A stretch of DNA of 6,384 nucleotides from Bacillota bacterium. GTDB taxonomy: Bacteria > Bacillota > Clostridia > Peptostreptococcales > Anaerovoracaceae. The DNA lies in the NCBI GenBank assembly GCA_022706625.1, contig JAKJCD010000107.1:1-6384 (forward strand), read 5' to 3'. The notes beneath the pieces are model-generated. The model was not told the DNA's origin. It was given only the letters and a program-made list of their open reading frames with translations, and made no database searches. The position numbers and the translations under genes are program-made. Shown one piece after another: positions 6,033 to 6,384 of this stretch; within the stretch, counting starts at the first letter, position 1, and each line of letters begins with the position of its first letter.

Positions 6033-6384
6033 AAATGTAAACCAAAACCTTCTCTGGACCGGGTTTTGGTTTATATTGACGGCGGCGGTGGCCGCCGGAG
6101 GCTGAAGCCATGCTCAAAATGTAAACCAAATCCTCCTTTACCCGGGTTTTGGTTTATATTCACGGCGGCGGTGGCCGCCGGAGGCTGAAGCCATGCTCAA
6201 AATGTAAACCAAATCCTCCTTTACCCAGGTTTTGGTTTATATTCACGGCGGCGGTGGCCGCCGGAGGCTGAAGCCATGCTCAAAATGTAAACCAAATCCT
6301 CCTTTACCCGGGTTTTGGTTTATATTCACGGCGGCGGTGGCCGCCGGAGGCTGAAGCCATGCTCAAAATGTAAACCAAATCCTC
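6033..6384. repeat. Tandem array of 83-bp palindromic repeats (at least four units, runs off the window)
   Basis: Units start at 6033 (84 bp), then 6117, 6200, 6283 and 6366 (83-bp period), the last cut by the window end. In unit 1, a 16-position dyad (6034-6049/6062-6077, TAAACCAAAACC against GGTTTTGGTTTA plus flanking pairs and one G-T wobble) encloses a 12-nt loop. A 6-bp G+C-rich hairpin follows, GGCGGC / GCCGCC (6081-6086/6091-6096), then GCCGGAGGCTGAAGCCATGCTC. Units 2 and 4 are identical and unit 3 differs by one base (G to A in the CCCGGG of the loop). Unit 1 is diverged in the loop and lacks the T mismatch present in the dyads of the later units. There are no spacers and no open frame of note. 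The role is unknown. Confidence 0.95.

Noticed and set aside
1..6384. Insertion sequence or phage remnant linked to the arrays
   Set aside because: No transposase, integrase or terminal target duplication is visible; all five genes are ordinary chromosomal families.

Overview
The window looks like chromosome of an anaerobic, moderate-GC member of the Bacillota, probably class Clostridia. This is an inference from the purine-rich Shine-Dalgarno sites, a perfect CIRCE operator, a UBA-like/DUF4342 protein beside an OmpR/EnvZ-type pair, and clostridial-type HtpG and short AlkA-like proteins. No mobile-element genes, rRNA, tRNA or CRISPR were seen.

Layout. Positions 13-460 hold a non-coding array of 125-bp palindrome-rich tandem repeats, cut by the left window edge. 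A promoter-bearing leader (about 485-683) then leads into a tight rightward operon: a UBA-like/DUF4342 membrane protein (684-1253), an OmpR-family response regulator (1271-1951) and a sensor histidine kinase (1929-3413). Facing it is a leftward operon, htpG (5831-4065) followed by a short AlkA-like DNA glycosylase (4012-3407), driven by a promoter whose start region lies in a perfect CIRCE element. The two operons converge and overlap by 7 bp at their stop codons, with no terminator between them. From about 6033 to the right edge lies a second array with an 83-bp period.

How the genes work together. The kinase should sense an envelope signal and phosphorylate the regulator; the co-transcribed DUF4342 protein is a candidate membrane partner. 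The leftward operon pairs protein quality control (HtpG) with base-excision repair, apparently under HrcA heat-shock repression.

Most notable points. (1) htpG carries an out-of-frame internal deletion near its 3' end: the conserved HtpG C-terminus is still readable in another frame just downstream, and the junction sits on a perfect 7-bp inverted repeat. (2) The two arrays have different periods and mostly different sequences, yet share two exact words, a 13-mer and a 9-mer, and a similar dyad-based design, so they look like two relatives of one structured-repeat family. The left array also has an A-B-A-B higher-order arrangement and a conserved potential pseudoknot.
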